55,237 nt of DNA from CAZIHO01 sp964538875 (GTDB taxonomy: Bacteria > Pseudomonadota > Gammaproteobacteria > Chromatiales > Chromatiaceae): positions 1 through 55,237 of the forward strand of contig CAZIHO010000008.1 in NCBI GenBank assembly GCA_964538875.1. Direction: 5' to 3'. The stretch's first letter is position 1, and each line of letters starts with the position of its first letter. The notes beneath the pieces were generated by a model, which did no database searches, had not been told where the DNA came from, and worked only from the letters and a program-made list of their open reading frames with translations. The position numbers were made by a program, and so were the translations under genes. Below, in pieces: positions 24,441 to 34,060 of the stretch.

Positions 24441-27400
24441 ATGGCCGAGCAAACCGGAACGACGCGCAGGTTATCCAGCCGAATCCTGGTATGGGCGCCC
24501 GCCGTGATCGGTTTGCTCCTGTCTGGCCTGTTGTTTTTATTCTTGCGGGGCGTGGATCGGGAACGGGCGGAACATGCCTTCAAACCGGTGGCCGCTTCCG
24601 TCGGCAATGCCTTGCGCCTGGCCTACGCGCAACATCTGGACGAACTGGGCGCCCTGCAACGCTTTATTCGCCGGACGCCACTCATCACCAAGGAGGATTT
24701 GGTGGGGTTCGTGGGTTCGTCCGATGTCCGTCATCCCGATATTTTGGCAATGGCCTGGGTGCCGCGGGTGGCGGACCGGTTTCGCGCCTCCCACGAAGAA
24801 CGCCTAGTGAACGAGGCGGGCGTAGCCGTCGGCTTTCGGGAATTCGACCTGGATGAGCGCCCGCGTCGGGCCGATCAACGGGACGAATACTTCCCGCTCG
24901 CCTACCTCAGTAATCTGGAAGTTGATGACCTGCTAGGCCTCGATCTGGGCGCCGATCCCCAGTACCGGACCGTGCTGGAGCGGGCCCGGGACGAGAACCT
25001 CACCGTCGCCAGCGAACCCTTCTTGCTGCCAGGTCACCGGGGCGCCGGTTCTCTGGTGTTGATCGCCAAACCCGTGTACCTGATGGAGGTGGAGCGGCGG
25101 CAGGTTGCGGAACGGCGCCAATATCTGCGCGGCTTCGTGGCATTGCTGCTGCGGGTCGCCACCAGTATTGAAACCGCTGTGAATGAACAGCCTGGGGCGG
25201 CGGTGGATGTGCAGCTGGTTGACCGCTCCGCTGGCCGGGCCGCGCAGCCCATCTACATCAGCCCGCGGGGGACCGAGTTGGTCCGGGCGCCGGTCATGCC
25301 CTGTGCGGAGCAGCGGCTGGAGGTGGCGGATCGGATCTGGGGGCTGTGCGTGGAACCCAGGGCCGGTTTTCTGGACCTGAACCAGACCGGCGAACCCCTG
25401 TTGGCACTGGCGTTGGGCGTGACCCTCACCTTGGCGCTGACCCTGGTTCTGTCCGTGATGCGGGGTCGCGCCCTGGCCATCGAGGCGGCGGTGGCGGCGC
25501 GCACCGCCGAGTTGCGGGAAAGCGAGGAACAGTACCGGTCCGTGTTCAACGGAACCCTGGACGGCCTCATCGCCCTGGATCCGGAGGATCGCATCAGTTC
25601 CTTCAATCCAGCCGCCGAGGCGATGTTCGGCCAGGGGGCGGAGTTCGTGCAGGGCCGCTCCATCAGCCTGCTGCTGGGGGACGGGCACCAGAATTTCATC
25701 GAGGATCTGCGGTGTCAGGCGGAAGGCCAGGGTCATCCGGTGAGTTTTATGGGCGAGATCGAGGGGCGGCACCGGGATGGCGGCACCTTCCCCCTGGAGA
25801 TCACCGTCGGCGAACGCATTCTGGCCGGTCGTTCCACCCTGTTTCTGTTGCTGCGGGATATCACCGAACGCAAGCAATGGGAGCGGGAACTCATCGCCGC
25901 CCGGGATGCGGCCGAGGCGGCGGCCAAGGCCAAGAGCGAATTCTTGGCGACCATGAGTCACGAAATCCGCACCCCCATGAACGGCGTGCTGGGCATGGCG
26001 GAGCTGCTGGAGGACACCTACCTGGATGAGGAACAGGCAGAGTTTGTCGATACCATCCTGAAATCCGGGCGGGCGCTGCGCACCCTGTTGAACGACGTGC
26101 TGGACTTTTCCAAGATCGAGGCCGGCGGCCTTGTCTTGGAACCCATTTCCTTCAACTTGGAGCTGATCATTCAAGAAATTTTCCAGTTGCTGGCTTCCCA
26201 GGCCCGGGATAAGGGTCTGGGCCTGTTCTTGGACTATGCCGCCGATTGTCCGCGCCGCTTTAGTGGTGATGCCGGGCGGATCCGGCAGATTCTGGTCAAT
26301 CTGGTGGGGAACGGCGTCAAGTTCACGGAACAGGGGGGCGTGACGGTGCGGGTGAGCTGTTGCCGCCAAGCGGAGGGGCCGGTGCCATTGGTCCTGGAAG
26401 TGCAGGACACCGGCATTGGCATATCCCTGGAGGCCCAGCGGCGCCTGTTTCAACCCTTTACCCAAGCAGATGGCTCCACCACCCGGCGCTATGGGGGTAC
26501 CGGATTGGGGCTGGCCATTTCCAAGCAGTTGCTGACCTTGATGGATGGCAGCATCGTCGTCAGCAGCCTTCCGGGGGAAGGCAGTCTGTTTCATCTGGAA
26601 TTCGACCTGCCGGAAGCGGGAGACGTCCAGGAAGTGGAAAACCAGGACCTGGCCGGCGTGCGGGCCCTGATCGTGGACGACAACGCGGTCAATCGCCGGG
26701 TATTCCTGGCCCAATTGAGCGGGTTTGGCGCTCGGGCGGAAGCCCTGGCGGATGGCTTCGCCGCCTTGGCCCGGCTGCGGGAGGCGGCTGCGGCCGGGGA
26801 TCCCTTTGAATTGGTATTGCTGGATCACCAGATGCCGGTCCTGGACGGTGAACAACTGGGTCGGCAAATCCTGGCGGACGTCCGCCTGGGGGACGCCCGG
26901 CTAGTACTGATTACTTCCTTCGGCCAACGGGGCGACGCCCAGCGGTTTCGGGACCTGGGGTTTTCCTCCTACCTCATCAAGCCGGTGCGGGGGCCACTGC
27001 TGCGGGCCACCCTGGAAGCGGTGCGGGCCCAGCCTAGCCCACCCTTGGCCGCTGGGGTAGGGACCAGCTTGCCGGTGCAACCCAAGCCGGAGCAGGAATT
27101 CAGCCCTCACCTGCAAGGCCGGGTATTGCTGGTAGAGGACGTGCTGGCGAACCGCAAATTGGCCAAGATCATGCTGCAACGCCTGGGTCTGACGGTGGAT
27201 ATGGCGGAAGACGGGCAGCAGGCGGTGGATGCTTGGAGTCAAGAGAGTTATGACCTGGTCCTGATGGATTGCCAGATGCCGGTGCTGGATGGCCTAGAAG
27301 CCACTGCTGAGATTCGCCGCTTGGAACAGGTGGAGGATAAGGCCCGTACCCCGGTGGTGGCCCTGACTGCCAATGCCTTCCCCGAGGATCGGCTGCGCTG

Positions 27401-27932
27401 CCAAGCGGCCGGCATGGACGACTTTCTGTCTAAACCCTTTGATCTGTCCGGATTGCGGGCGCTGTTGGCGCGTTGGTTACCCAGCACACCGCCCCCCAGC
27501 GAGGACGAGTCGGCGGCGACCGCCAGCCTCCCGCCGCCGGCGGACGAAGAGTCGCCGATCCTGGATCAGCGGCGGATGCGGGAAATGCGCGCCACCATGG
27601 GTGACGACTTCCGGGAGTTGATGGTCGAGGTCATGGAGATCGTGGACCGTACCCTGGCGGAGGCGCGGCTGGCGCTGGAGCAGCAGGATCGGGGGCAACT
27701 CCAGTTGTTAGCGCAGCGGGTCAAATCGGTCAGCGCCGACATGGGCGCGGTAGGGCTGCGGGAAAGCGCCGCCAGCTTGGAAACCCGTCTGCGCCAGGAT
27801 TCCGCCGCCGACTTGGGCGCCGGGTTCCGGGAGTTGGAGCTAGTCTACCGGCGTACTCAGGAAGCCCTGGCCAGCGCCGCCTGTTTGTCCTCCCAAGCTA
27901 GCCTGGACCCCGCCAGCGGCACCGGGTCCTGA
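24441..27932 (+). CDS. CHASE-PAS hybrid histidine kinase, two receivers, Hpt-like end
   Basis: 1163 aa from ATG 24441 (GAGG just upstream; ATG 24426 is the alternative). Order: TM about 14-36; periplasmic CHASE domain about 50-300 (AMAWVPRV, YFPLAYLS, GLDLGADPQYR); TM about 319-340; PAS about 360-480; HisKA with His 507 in ATMSHEIRTPMNG; ATPase (NGVKFT, DTGIGIS, GTGLGLAI); REC1 about 742-860 (VDDN, LLDHQMPVLDG); REC2 about 895-1015 (VEDV, LMDCQMPVLDG); a C-terminal Hpt-like bundle about 1045-1150. In the Hpt motif the phosphorylatable His is replaced by Gln 1092 (AQRVKSVSADMGA). Monocistronic; target unknown. Confidence 0.92.
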   Translation: MAEQTGTTRRLSSRILVWAPAVIGLLLSGLLFLFLRGVDRERAEHAFKPVAASVGNALRLAYAQHLDELGALQRFIRRTPLITKEDLVGFVGSSDVRHPDILAMAWVPRVADRFRASHEERLVNEAGVAVGFREFDLDERPRRADQRDEYFPLAYLSNLEVDDLLGLDLGADPQYRTVLERARDENLTVASEPFLLPGHRGAGSLVLIAKPVYLMEVERRQVAERRQYLRGFVALLLRVATSIETAVNEQPGAAVDVQLVDRSAGRAAQPIYISPRGTELVRAPVMPCAEQRLEVADRIWGLCVEPRAGFLDLNQTGEPLLALALGVTLTLALTLVLSVMRGRALAIEAAVAARTAELRESEEQYRSVFNGTLDGLIALDPEDRISSFNPAAEAMFGQGAEFVQGRSISLLLGDGHQNFIEDLRCQAEGQGHPVSFMGEIEGRHRDGGTFPLEITVGERILAGRSTLFLLLRDITERKQWERELIAARDAAEAAAKAKSEFLATMSHEIRTPMNGVLGMAELLEDTYLDEEQAEFVDTILKSGRALRTLLNDVLDFSKIEAGGLVLEPISFNLELIIQEIFQLLASQARDKGLGLFLDYAADCPRRFSGDAGRIRQILVNLVGNGVKFTEQGGVTVRVSCCRQAEGPVPLVLEVQDTGIGISLEAQRRLFQPFTQADGSTTRRYGGTGLGLAISKQLLTLMDGSIVVSSLPGEGSLFHLEFDLPEAGDVQEVENQDLAGVRALIVDDNAVNRRVFLAQLSGFGARAEALADGFAALARLREAAAAGDPFELVLLDHQMPVLDGEQLGRQILADVRLGDARLVLITSFGQRGDAQRFRDLGFSSYLIKPVRGPLLRATLEAVRAQPSPPLAAGVGTSLPVQPKPEQEFSPHLQGRVLLVEDVLANRKLAKIMLQRLGLTVDMAEDGQQAVDAWSQESYDLVLMDCQMPVLDGLEATAEIRRLEQVEDKARTPVVALTANAFPEDRLRCQAAGMDDFLSKPFDLSGLRALLARWLPSTPPPSEDESAATASLPPPADEESPILDQRRMREMRATMGDDFRELMVEVMEIVDRTLAEARLALEQQDRGQLQLLAQRVKSVSADMGAVGLRESAASLETRLRQDSAADLGAGFRELELVYRRTQEALASAACLSSQASLDPASGTGS

Positions 27933-27973
27933 CGGGCCGGAGCTAGGCCGGGATGGGGGTACCGGTCAAATTG

Positions 27974-28018
27974 CCGTCATAAAAAATTGATAGGGCTGTC
28001 ATATTCGGATCTTATGAT
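27974..28018 (+). promoter_or_regulatory. PhoB-type promoter of the pst cluster
   Basis: Seven-base units at 11-base steps: CCGTCAT (27974, 6/7), AATTGAT (27985, weak) and CTGTCAT (27996, 7/7 to the PhoB half-site). Exactly 10 bases after the last unit lies TATGAT (28013-28018), a good -10 at the spacing usual for PhoB-activated promoters, which lack a -35. The transcript would start near 28025, about 95 bases before the small exported protein gene. Confidence 0.6.
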
Positions 28019-28120
28019 CTTTCTTAACCCAGCGAAAGACAGCTGGCGAAGTTTCCGGACCGTCCCGGCATAGGGACCCAACAACAGGTACTGACGCTGT
28101 CTTATTCCAGGAGAAAGATC

Positions 28121-28309
28121 ATGACCCAAGATTCCTTGCGCACCCCCAAACGGGTTCTAGCGGTTGCCACCCTGCTCGCCTTTGGCGTGGGACTTAACGG
28201 CATCTACCAGGCCCAGAGTTCCGGCGCCAGCACGCCGGCCACCCAAGCCCAACCGGCCGGATCCCTAGCGGGGTTTGCCGGCGGATTGTTCTCTTTCGCA
28301 GGCCACTAA
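28121..28309 (+). CDS. small exported or membrane protein, Pho-regulated, unknown
   Basis: 62 aa, ATG 28121 after a clear AGGAG site. The N-terminus has KR followed by a hydrophobic stretch (VLAVATLLAFGVGLNG), either a signal peptide or a membrane anchor; the rest is Ala/Ser/Gly/Pro/Gln with a final GGLFSFAGH. I recognise no family. It is the first gene behind the PhoB-type promoter and is followed by a terminator, so it would be the most strongly transcribed part of the phosphate-starvation transcript. Confidence 0.7.
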   Translation: MTQDSLRTPKRVLAVATLLAFGVGLNGIYQAQSSGASTPATQAQPAGSLAGFAGGLFSFAGH

Positions 28310-28346
28310 ACCCACCGGGGCCCTGGGGCCCCAGCCCGCGACAGGC

Positions 28347-28383
28347 GCCGGGCCGCCCCTTGGGGTTGGCCCGGCTTTTTTTT
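28347..28383 (+). terminator. terminator between small protein gene and pstS
   Basis: Stem GCCGGGCC/GGCCCGGC (28347-28354 and 28368-28375), with a small CCCC/GGGG stem inside the loop, then eight T. It should end most transcripts after the small gene; readthrough, or another promoter in 28384-28490, must supply pst. Confidence 0.85.
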
Positions 28384-28492
28384 GGGATTCCCTTGATCCG
28401 GGCCGGCGGACCCCGGCTTGTTCCGCAGTCTAGGCGGCTAACCTTGGTCATGGTGGCCGGTTATTCGATGGGCGCAAGCCGAGGAGTCCCCG

Positions 28493-29416
28493 ATGGGGTC
28501 GCTGGTCTGGGCGGTCGGCATTGGCCTGGTCTGGGTGGCCGTCGCGGCGGGCGCGACGGAGCGGATCCTGTTGCAAAACAAGGGTTCCGATACTCTGGTC
28601 AACGCCGCCCAAGCCTGGGCCGAAGCCTATGCCAGGATCAAGCCGGGCGTGGCGGTGGCGGTTTCGGGGGGCGGGTCCGGCACCGGCATCGCTGCCCTCA
28701 TCGCCGGCACCCTGGACATCGCTAATTCCAGCCGCGCCCTGTCCGACAAGGAACTGGACCTGGCCCGCCAGCAGGGCCGCCAGCCCCGGGAGCATATCGT
28801 CGGTTTCGACGCCCTAGCCCTGTACCTGCATCCCAATAATCCCCTGGCCGGATTCACCAAGGCCCAATTGGCGGGGATTTATGGCCGCGACGGCCCCATC
28901 CGCCACTGGGCGGATTTGGGGGTGAGCGTTCCGGGTTGCCGCGCCGGCAAGATGGTGCTGGTCAGCCGGCAAAATAATTCTGGCACCTATGCCTATTTTA
29001 AGGAATATCTGGTCGGAGCCCGGGGCCGGTTGCGCCTGGGGACGCTGGACCTGCACGGCTCCAAGGATGTGGTGGATCTGGTGGCCCACACCCCCTGCGC
29101 CTTGGGCTACAGCGGCCTGGGTTACGCCACCGCCCAGGTCAAGCTGGCCTGTGTGGCGGCAACCGACGCGGGGCCCTGCGTGTTGCCCACGCTTAGGGCC
29201 ACCCTGGAGCGCACCTATCCCATTTCCCGGCCCCTGTTTCTGTACACCGACGGCGAGCCCCAGGGGGCGGTCAAGGACTATTTGGACTGGATCCAAAGCG
29301 ACACCGGTCAGTGCATCCTGGCCGCCCAGGGCTACGCGCCGGTCCGGGAATTGAACTGCGGCGGGCCGGCGCCTGCGTCAACCAGACCGGCCAACCCGGG
29401 GAGGGCGTTGCAATGA
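28493..29416 (+). CDS. pstS: phosphate-binding protein PstS
   Basis: Periplasmic phosphate receptor of the high-affinity Pst ABC system (307 aa). A signal peptide ends near AAGA, then ERILLQNKGSDTLVNAAQ is the usual start of the mature protein. Phosphate-loop motifs SGGGSGTGIAALIAGTLDIANSSR and SRQNNSGTYAYF (given in parts) are of PstS type. ATG 28493 follows GAGGAG at six bases. Its stop overlaps the phoU start (ATGA), unusual since phoU normally ends the operon. Confidence 0.93.
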   Translation: MGSLVWAVGIGLVWVAVAAGATERILLQNKGSDTLVNAAQAWAEAYARIKPGVAVAVSGGGSGTGIAALIAGTLDIANSSRALSDKELDLARQQGRQPREHIVGFDALALYLHPNNPLAGFTKAQLAGIYGRDGPIRHWADLGVSVPGCRAGKMVLVSRQNNSGTYAYFKEYLVGARGRLRLGTLDLHGSKDVVDLVAHTPCALGYSGLGYATAQVKLACVAATDAGPCVLPTLRATLERTYPISRPLFLYTDGEPQGAVKDYLDWIQSDTGQCILAAQGYAPVRELNCGGPAPASTRPANPGRALQ

Positions 29417-30489
29417 ACCATCTGGAAGTCCGTATGGCACGGGACCTGGCCGCCCTGCGCGCCCAGGTCAGCGCCCAGGCCGCCAAGGTGGAACAGGCCA
29501 TCCGGCAGGCGGTGCGGGCCCTGCAAACCGGCAACCAGGACCTGGCCCAGGCCACCATCCTGGCGGACCACGGCGTCAACCGGGGCATGCGGGAAATCGA
29601 CCGGCTTTGTCACGGCTTTATCGCCGTGCATCTGCCCAGCGCCGGGATTCTGCGCCTGCTGTCGTCGGTGATCCGGGTCAACATCGAACTGGAGCGGATC
29701 GGCGACTATGCGGTCACCATCAGCCGCGAGGCCGTGCAACTGTCCCAGGTGCCGGACGGCCATCTGGCCCGGGAAATCGACTGGGTGGCGGGCACCACCC
29801 TGCTGATGCTGCGCCAGTCCATCGCCGCCTTCAATGAACAAAACGGCGACCTGGCCAGGGGCACCCTGGGCATGGCGGGCCAGATCGCGACCCACCTGGA
29901 CGGGGTGTACGAACTACTGATGGACAACCCAGAGTCCCTGTCGATCCGGGACCTGTTGGCGGTGTTTGTGACCTTCAACCTGCTCAAGCGGGTGGCGGAT
30001 CAGTCCAAAAATATTTGCGAAGAAACCCTGTTCAGCGCTCTAGGGGAGCTGAAGACCCGCAAGCCAGTGCGGATCCTGTTCTTGGACCAGGATGACAGTT
30101 TGCTGGGTCCGTTGGCGGTGGCCATCGGCCGGGTCAATTTCCCCGCCAGCGGCCGCTACCAAAGCGCAGGCCGGCAGCCGGCCGCGGCGGTGAATCCCCG
30201 GTTGCTGAATTTCATGCAGTCCCGGGGCCTGGATTTGGCTGCCGCAGCGCCGGTGGGACTGACGTCCCTGACCCGCGCCGACCTGGGGGACCAAAAGCTG
30301 GTGGTGAGTCTGCAAGGGCCGGTGCGCTCTTATATCCCGCGCCTGCCGTTTCATACCGCCGCCCTGGAATGGAACCTGGCAGAGGTGCCGGCAGAACCGG
30401 ACGACGCCCAGTTGGAAAATCTGTACCGTCACCTGGCGCTACTGATACAGGATCTCATGCATCTGTTGCGCGGGCCGGACGCCCAATAG
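29413..30489 (+). CDS. phoU: PhoU fused to a degenerate LMW phosphatase-like domain
   Basis: 358 aa, much longer than PhoU (about 220-240). Residues 1-215 are the two PhoU helical bundles (RMARDLAALRAQVSAQAAKVE region; ELERIGDYAVTISREA; FNLLKRVADQSKNICEE), which inhibit the Pho response when phosphate is plentiful. Residues about 217-345 look like a low-molecular-weight tyrosine phosphatase/ArsC fold: RILFLDQDDSLLGPLA aligns with the P-loop ILFVCTGNSCRSPMA, and YQSAGRQP with YSAGTRP. The catalytic Cys is Asp 225 and the Arg is Leu 231, so catalysis is not expected. PhoU assignment sure; C-terminal domain by pattern only. Confidence 0.85.
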   Translation: MNHLEVRMARDLAALRAQVSAQAAKVEQAIRQAVRALQTGNQDLAQATILADHGVNRGMREIDRLCHGFIAVHLPSAGILRLLSSVIRVNIELERIGDYAVTISREAVQLSQVPDGHLAREIDWVAGTTLLMLRQSIAAFNEQNGDLARGTLGMAGQIATHLDGVYELLMDNPESLSIRDLLAVFVTFNLLKRVADQSKNICEETLFSALGELKTRKPVRILFLDQDDSLLGPLAVAIGRVNFPASGRYQSAGRQPAAAVNPRLLNFMQSRGLDLAAAAPVGLTSLTRADLGDQKLVVSLQGPVRSYIPRLPFHTAALEWNLAEVPAEPDDAQLENLYRHLALLIQDLMHLLRGPDAQ

Positions 30490-30492
30490 GGG

Positions 30493-31416
30493 ATGAGCCA
30501 CATGGGACGCGCTGCCGCCAAGGATTTCGACCGCCGGGACCTGGACTGGTACCTGGACAAAGGGGTGGGCCTGCTCCTGTTCCTGGGCGGTATTTCCGCC
30601 ATTTTGCTGTTGTTCTTCATCCTGTTCTTCATCGCCAGGGAAGGGCTCGGCTTCATGGTGGGGCGGCTGTCGTTCCGGGAGTTTTTTCTGTCGTCCAATT
30701 GGTATCCGGCCGAGGAGTACCAACCGGAATACGGCATCCTGGCCCTGATCGCCGGCACCGCCGCCGTCACTGGGCTGGCCATGCTGGTGGCGATCCCCTT
30801 TTCCCTGGGCGCGGCCATCTATATCGGTGAGTTTTCCAGCGGCAAGACCCGGGAATATCTCAAGGTGCTGGTGGAACTGCTGGCGGCCATTCCATCAGTG
30901 GTGTGGGGCTTCATCGGCCTGTCCCTCATGAATCCTCTGATGATCTGGCTGTTCGAGGTGCCGGTGGGACTCAACGTGCTCAATTGCGGCATTCTGCTCG
31001 GGTTGATGGCGGCGCCCATCATGACCTCTATCGCCGAGGATGCCCTGCGGGCGGTGCCGGACCGCTACCGGGAAGCGGCGGAGGCACTGGGCGCCACCCG
31101 CTGGCAGATGATTGTCCGGGTGCTGTTGCCAGCGGCCCGGCAGGGCTTGCTGGGCGCGGTGCTGCTGGGGGTGGGGCGGGCGTTCGGCGAAACCATGGCG
31201 GTGCTCATGGCCAGCGGCCACGCCGTCAACATTCCCACCAGCCTGTTCGACCCGGTGCGCGCTCTCACCGCTACGGTGGCGGCGGAACTGGGCGAGGCGC
31301 CGGTGGGGTCCGATCACTACCAGGTGTTGTTCGTGATTTGTGTGCTGCTGTTCATTATCAGCTTTGTCATCAACCTGGCCGCCGATCTGATTGTGCGCGG
31401 CCTGGGCAGGGACTAG
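30493..31416 (+). CDS. pstC: phosphate ABC permease PstC
   Basis: Inner-membrane permease (307 aa) with about six helices: the first at about 22-48, then a periplasmic segment (FREFFLSSNWYPAEEYQPEYG) and the BPD_transp_1 core with the EAA loop EAAEALGATRWQMIVRVLLP that contacts the ATPases. Three bases after phoU. ATG 30493 and ATG 30502 are both possible. Confidence 0.94.
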   Translation: MSHMGRAAAKDFDRRDLDWYLDKGVGLLLFLGGISAILLLFFILFFIAREGLGFMVGRLSFREFFLSSNWYPAEEYQPEYGILALIAGTAAVTGLAMLVAIPFSLGAAIYIGEFSSGKTREYLKVLVELLAAIPSVVWGFIGLSLMNPLMIWLFEVPVGLNVLNCGILLGLMAAPIMTSIAEDALRAVPDRYREAAEALGATRWQMIVRVLLPAARQGLLGAVLLGVGRAFGETMAVLMASGHAVNIPTSLFDPVRALTATVAAELGEAPVGSDHYQVLFVICVLLFIISFVINLAADLIVRGLGRD

Positions 31417-31420
31417 GCCC

Positions 31421-32290
31421 ATGTTCGCCGAGACCGCCCGCAATCGCCACGACAAACGGGTGCAGGCTCTGGCCCGGACCCTGTTTCTGCTCATGACCCT
31501 GCTGCTGATCCTGCCGGTGGCGGCGATTCTGGTCACCCTGCTGTACCAGGGCGGCGGGATACTGTCGGTGGACTTTCTGTTCACGGATCCAGCCCAGGGC
31601 ATGACAGCGGGGGGAATTTTCCCAGCGTTGCTGGGGACCGTCTGGCTAGTGAGCGTGGCCCTGCTGGCGTCGGTGCCGGTGGGTATCGCCGCCGCCCTGT
31701 ATTTGAGCGAATACGCCGCCGACAATTTTTTTACCCGGGTCATCAATCTGGCCATCATCAACCTGGCCGGGGTGCCGTCCATCGTCCACGCCCTGTTCGG
31801 TCTCGGCGCCTTCGTGATCGGCTTCGGCTTTGGCACCAGCATCCTGTCCGCCAGCCTGACCCTGGGGGTCATGACCCTGCCGGTGGTGATCGTCTCCACC
31901 CGCGAGGCCCTGCAAGCGGTGCCCATGGCGTTCCGGGAAGCCTGTTGGAACATGGGCGCGACCCGCTGGCAGACCATCCGCACGGTGGTGCTGCCCAACG
32001 CCTTGAGCGGCATCCTGACGGGCATCATCCTGCAAATTTCGCGCACGGTGGGGGAAACTGCACCCATCATGTTCACCGGCGCGGCATTCTTCCTGCCGTT
32101 CCTTCCACAGGGGATTTTCGACCAAACCATGGCGCTGGCGCTGCACCTGTTCGTGGTGACCACCCAGGTGCCCGGCGTGCCGGAGGCCCTGCCCTATGGC
32201 GTGGCGCTGGTGCTGATCGGCGTGGTGCTGGCCATGAATGCCCTGGCCATCGCCCTGCGCATGTACCTGCGGGGCAAACGCAAATGGTGA
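31421..32290 (+). CDS. pstA: phosphate ABC permease PstA
   Basis: Second permease subunit (289 aa, six helices) with the EAA loop REACWNMGATRWQTIRTVVLP and the PstA-type GETAPIMFTGAAFF segment. ATG 31421 lies four bases after the pstC stop. It overlaps the next ATPase gene by seven bases. Confidence 0.94.
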   Translation: MFAETARNRHDKRVQALARTLFLLMTLLLILPVAAILVTLLYQGGGILSVDFLFTDPAQGMTAGGIFPALLGTVWLVSVALLASVPVGIAAALYLSEYAADNFFTRVINLAIINLAGVPSIVHALFGLGAFVIGFGFGTSILSASLTLGVMTLPVVIVSTREALQAVPMAFREACWNMGATRWQTIRTVVLPNALSGILTGIILQISRTVGETAPIMFTGAAFFLPFLPQGIFDQTMALALHLFVVTTQVPGVPEALPYGVALVLIGVVLAMNALAIALRMYLRGKRKW

Positions 32291-33056
32291 GGGAGCCGGA
32301 CCCGGCGCCGCTGGTGTCGGCCCGCCATCTGAGTATCCAATACGGCTCCAGGAGCGCCCTGCGGGACCTGAGCCTGGACATCCGCGCCCAGGAAATCTTC
32401 GCCATCATCGGCCCCGCCAACTCCGGCAAGACCTCCTTTCTCAAGGCCATCAACCGCATGGATGAATTCGACCGCCGCATGAGGGTGCGGGGGCAACTCC
32501 TGTTCCGGGGCCGGGACGTGGCCAAGCTGGCCAACCCTTACGCGTTGCGCGCCCGTATCGGCGTGGTATTTCCCTTGCCGGTGGGGCTGCCCATGACGGT
32601 GTACGACAACGTGGCCCTGGCGCCCCGCTGGCGGGGTATCCACCGGCGCGCCGAGTTGGACGAGATCGTGGAACGCTGCCTGACCCGCGCCGCCCTCTGG
32701 GACGAGGTCAAGGACCGTTTGAACACCCTGGGTAGTCTGCTGTCCGGCGGTCAGCAACAGCGGCTTACCATCGCCCGCGCCCTGTCCCAGGAACCGGAGT
32801 TGCTCATGTTGGACGAGTTTTCCATCGCCGTGGACCCGGTCACCACCATGCGCATCGAGGAGGTGCTCAAGGAACTGCGCCAGGACATGACCATCATCCT
32901 GGTAACCAACCTGGTGCGGCAGGCCTGCCGGCTGGCGGACCGGACGGCCCTGTTCCTGAACGGGGAGTGTGTGGAAACCGGCGTCACCGAAGATTTGTTC
33001 GCCGGGAAGGTCCAGGACCCCCGCACCCTGGACTACATTGAAGGCCGCTTTGGCTA

Positions 33057-33057
<1 letters not shown>
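32284..33057 (+). CDS. pstB: PstB-type ATPase 1 with altered Q- and H-loops
   Basis: 257-residue ABC ATPase. Intact: A-loop Tyr (IQYGSRSAL), Walker A GPANSGKTS, signature LSGGQQQR, Walker B LLMLDEFS. Altered: Q-loop Gln is Pro 97 (VVFPLPVGLPM instead of VFQKPNPFPM), and the switch His is Asn 209 (ILVTNLVRQA instead of IVTHNMQQA). Both are needed for ATP hydrolysis at its own site, while its signature can serve the partner's site. Overlaps pstA and the second pstB, implying joint synthesis and probably a heterodimer. Confidence 0.9.
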
Positions 33058-33851
<794 letters not shown>

Positions 33852-33934
33852 GGCGGCGCCTGCCTTAGTCAGTGGGGTTCAGCGAGATCAAGCAACCGGC
33901 GCAGGCGGCTATCGAGAAGGGATGCTTTAAAGTC

Positions 33935-34024
33935 TTGACAATTCACTGGCGCCTAGGTTTAGTCGATTTCAAGCTTATAGGGCAAATAACGAAAATTGAC
34001 CCAAACCAATCCCCGGAATAGGAT
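33935..34024 (+). promoter_or_regulatory. two putative sigma-70 promoters
   Basis: TTGACA (33935-33940) with TTTAGT (33958-33963), and TTGACC (33996-34001) with TAGGAT (34019-34024); both spacers are 17 bases. They lie in the AT-rich gap before the IPTL-CTERM-like gene, whose start is at 34061. Confidence 0.5.
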
Positions 34025-34060
34025 ACTAAAATTCCTTAAACCCTATTATCGGCTGAAAAA

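Noticed and set aside
24933..26867. 644-codon antisense frame inside the hybrid kinase gene
   Set aside because: Same cause; its protein is Gln/Gly/Pro-rich without domains, and the kinase motifs on the plus strand are clear.
33852..33934. Terminator after pst
   Set aside because: A seven-base GCCTGC-type inverted repeat has a loop of about 35 bases and no T run.
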